From the NCBI GenBank assembly GCA_947453775.1, contig CANGHM010000016.1:1-8178 (forward strand): DNA of 8,178 nt, read 5' to 3'. This stretch comes from Rickettsiales bacterium (GTDB lineage Bacteria > Pseudomonadota > Alphaproteobacteria > Rickettsiales > Rickettsiaceae). Below the pieces are notes generated by a model. That model worked only from the letters and a program-made list of their open reading frames with translations. It ran no database searches and was not told the origin of the DNA. Shown here in pieces: positions 6,495 through 8,178 of the stretch. Positions within the stretch are counted from its first letter, which is position 1; every line of letters starts with the position of its first letter. A program made the translations under genes and the position numbers.

Positions 6495-8178
6495 CTATAT
6501 ATCTTTTTGCTTTTCTTCTATGTATTCAAAAATTTCTACTTTGTCTGAAAGTTGAATATCTTGATAATCTTCAAATACTATACCACATTCATAAGACTCT
6601 CTGACCTCCTTAACATCTTCTTTAAATCTTCTTAAAGTTTTTAGCTTACCTTCGTGAATCACTACATCGTTTCGCAGCAAACGCATATTGGCACCTCTTT
6701 TAGCAATACCTTTCAACACGTAACAACCAGCTACTTTACCGACCTTGGTAATATTAAAGACTTCTCTTATTTCAACATTTCCAAGCCATACTTCACGAAT
6801 ATTTGGAGCAAGCATCCCGCTTAGTAAGCTTTTTACATCATTTATTAAATCATAAATAATAGCATAGCAATTAATACCAACCCCCTCTTTTTTAGCAGAT
6901 AACTCAGCATGAGAAGACGGACGAACGTTGAATGCTAAAATCAATGCCCTTGAGGCACTAGCCAAAGATACATCGGACTCATTTACCCCGCCCACAGCAC
7001 TATGCAAAATACGCAATAATACCTCCGGGTGCACTATCTTACTCAAAGAGCCAATAATAGCCTCTAAAGAGCCTTGTGAATCAGCTTTAATCAATACCAA
7101 TAATTCTTTTTGCTTACCCTTAGAGAAAGGATCTAGCATGTTTTGCACAGGTGAAAGTAGATTTAGCTGGCGATTTTTAAATATTTTGCTATAATTTTCA
7201 GCCACTTCTTTGGCAAGTTTTTCATCTTGCATAACGGTAAATTTATCACCAGCAGCAGCAACGTCTTCAAGACCTAAAATACTCACAGCACTACTTGGCT
7301 CTGCTATCTCTAGGCTTCTGCCTTTATCGTCTTGTATGCGCTTAATTTTACCATATGTACTGCCGGCAACAATAAACTGACCAACTTTTAATGTTCCTCT
7401 GGTTACTAAAATACTTGTAGAAGAACCACGATGTTTATCTAATTTTGCATCGAGCACCACCCCACTTGCATCGTCGCTATAATTACCTTTAGTTTCGATA
7501 AAATCTGCTACCAACAAGATAGTTTCTTCCAGCTTATCTAAATTAATTTTCTTTAAAGCCGAAACGGGCATGAAAATTATATCCCCACCCATATCTTCAG
7601 CCACCAAATCATAATTTAATAACTCAGTTTTAATTTTATTAACCGCATAGTCAGCATCGTCAACTTTATCGATTTTATTAACTGCAACTATAATTGGCAA
7701 CTTAGCGGCCTTAGCATGATTTATTGCCTCGACTGTCTGATCCTTGATCCCATCATCTGCAGCAACAACAAGCACAACAATATCAGTTACCTGAGCACCT
7801 CTGCTTCTCATTAGACTAAAAGCCTCATGACCTGGAGTGTCGATAAAAGTAATCTTGCGACCATTTTGCAAACTAACTTGGTATGCTCCAATATTTTGCG
7901 TTATACCACCAAATTCCTTAAGCGCAATATCGGTGGACCTGATAGCATCTAGTAAAGAAGTTTTACCATGATCAACGTGGCCCATAATAGTAACAATAGG
8001 CGGACGAGGCACAAGAGAGTCTTCCCGGTCAACCTTGTCGGACAAAATTGACTCAACAGTTACCTCCTTCATATGCTTAAAATTATGACCAAATGTTGAG
8101 GTCAATAGCTCAGCAGTATCGATATCGATGATTTTATTACCATCTGCCATAATGCCTAGCTTCATTAGCTCTTTGACC
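6495..8178 (-). CDS. infB: Translation initiation factor IF-2 (5' end cut by window edge)
   Basis: GTPase that places fMet-tRNA on the 30S subunit and promotes 50S joining. The frame stays open to the right edge (codons V-K-E-L precede the internal ATG at 8165), matching the conserved stretch before the G domain, so the true start and N-terminal domain lie outside. Numbering from the ATG at 8165: G1 GHVDHGKT 62-69, switch I GGITQNIGA 86-94, G3 DTPGH 109-113, G4 NKID 163-166, G5 SAL 202-204. Domain II follows at about 230-320, domain III (KADSQGSLEAI, 360-370) at about 355-425, and the fMet-tRNA-binding C2 domain (GVAKR-like GIAKR 486-490, LRNDVVIHEG 497-506, LRRFKEDVKEV 511-521, ECGI 526-529) at about 455-550. 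Switch I has Asn91 where IF2 proteins normally have His. It is the first visible gene of the operon. Confidence 0.97.
   Translation of the reverse strand, partial: VKELMKLGIMADGNKIIDIDTAELLTSTFGHNFKHMKEVTVESILSDKVDREDSLVPRPPIVTIMGHVDHGKTSLLDAIRSTDIALKEFGGITQNIGAYQVSLQNGRKITFIDTPGHEAFSLMRSRGAQVTDIVVLVVAADDGIKDQTVEAINHAKAAKLPIIVAVNKIDKVDDADYAVNKIKTELLNYDLVAEDMGGDIIFMPVSALKKINLDKLEETILLVADFIETKGNYSDDASGVVLDAKLDKHRGSSTSILVTRGTLKVGQFIVAGSTYGKIKRIQDDKGRSLEIAEPSSAVSILGLEDVAAAGDKFTVMQDEKLAKEVAENYSKIFKNRQLNLLSPVQNMLDPFSKGKQKELLVLIKADSQGSLEAIIGSLSKIVHPEVLLRILHSAVGGVNESDVSLASASRALILAFNVRPSSHAELSAKKEGVGINCYAIIYDLINDVKSLLSGMLAPNIREVWLGNVEIREVFNITKVGKVAGCYVLKGIAKRGANMRLLRNDVVIHEGKLKTLRRFKEDVKEVRESYECGIVFEDYQDIQLSDKVEIFEYIEEKQKDI

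Noticed and set aside
6928..7194. Plus-strand open frame of 88 codons inside infB
   Set aside because: Antisense to conserved IF2 domain III; no independent support.

Overview
The window looks like a piece of an AT-rich genome from an obligately intracellular alphaproteobacterium. The proteins fit Rickettsiales best, but a Holosporales-type lineage cannot be excluded from sequence alone. The reasons are moderate-to-low G+C, compact gene packing with overlaps, the style of IF2, RbfA and GltX, and a divergent sodium/amino-acid symporter next to aminoacyl-tRNA synthetases. Trp is written TGG where checked (for example the WW pair in GltX), so the code appears standard.

Right to left, bases 8178 to 1640 hold one tightly packed minus-strand cluster: infB (5' end cut by the window edge), rbfA, gltX, an AGCS-family sodium/amino-acid symporter gene, hisS and gmk. 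Gaps are 7, 8 and 8 bp, followed by overlaps of 8 and 11 bp. No internal promoter or terminator is visible, so this reads as one operon with translational coupling at its distal end. Its promoter lies beyond base 8178. The theme is protein synthesis: initiation (IF2), 30S maturation (RbfA), charging of tRNA-Glu and tRNA-His, amino-acid import, and GMP-to-GDP conversion.

Bases 373 to 1626 hold a single plus-strand gene of about 417 codons that I do not recognise. It has a charged N-terminal half and a long Gln/Ala/Pro/Ser-rich, probably disordered C-terminal part with several Ser-Pro motifs. It converges on gmk with only 13 bp between the stop codons. It is the accessory item in the window and could be a secreted host-interaction protein, which is inference only. 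A perfect 22-bp palindrome sits just upstream of its start.

Bases 1 to about 335 carry no gene I can support. They contain short open fragments, a stem-loop at 172-204 and AT-rich promoter-like sequence. I see no CRISPR array, tRNA, rRNA, insertion sequence or clear new multi-gene system. The most useful leads are the orphan gene with its palindrome, the symporter placed between two synthetase genes, the shortened Gmk C-terminus and the His-to-Asn change in IF2 switch I.
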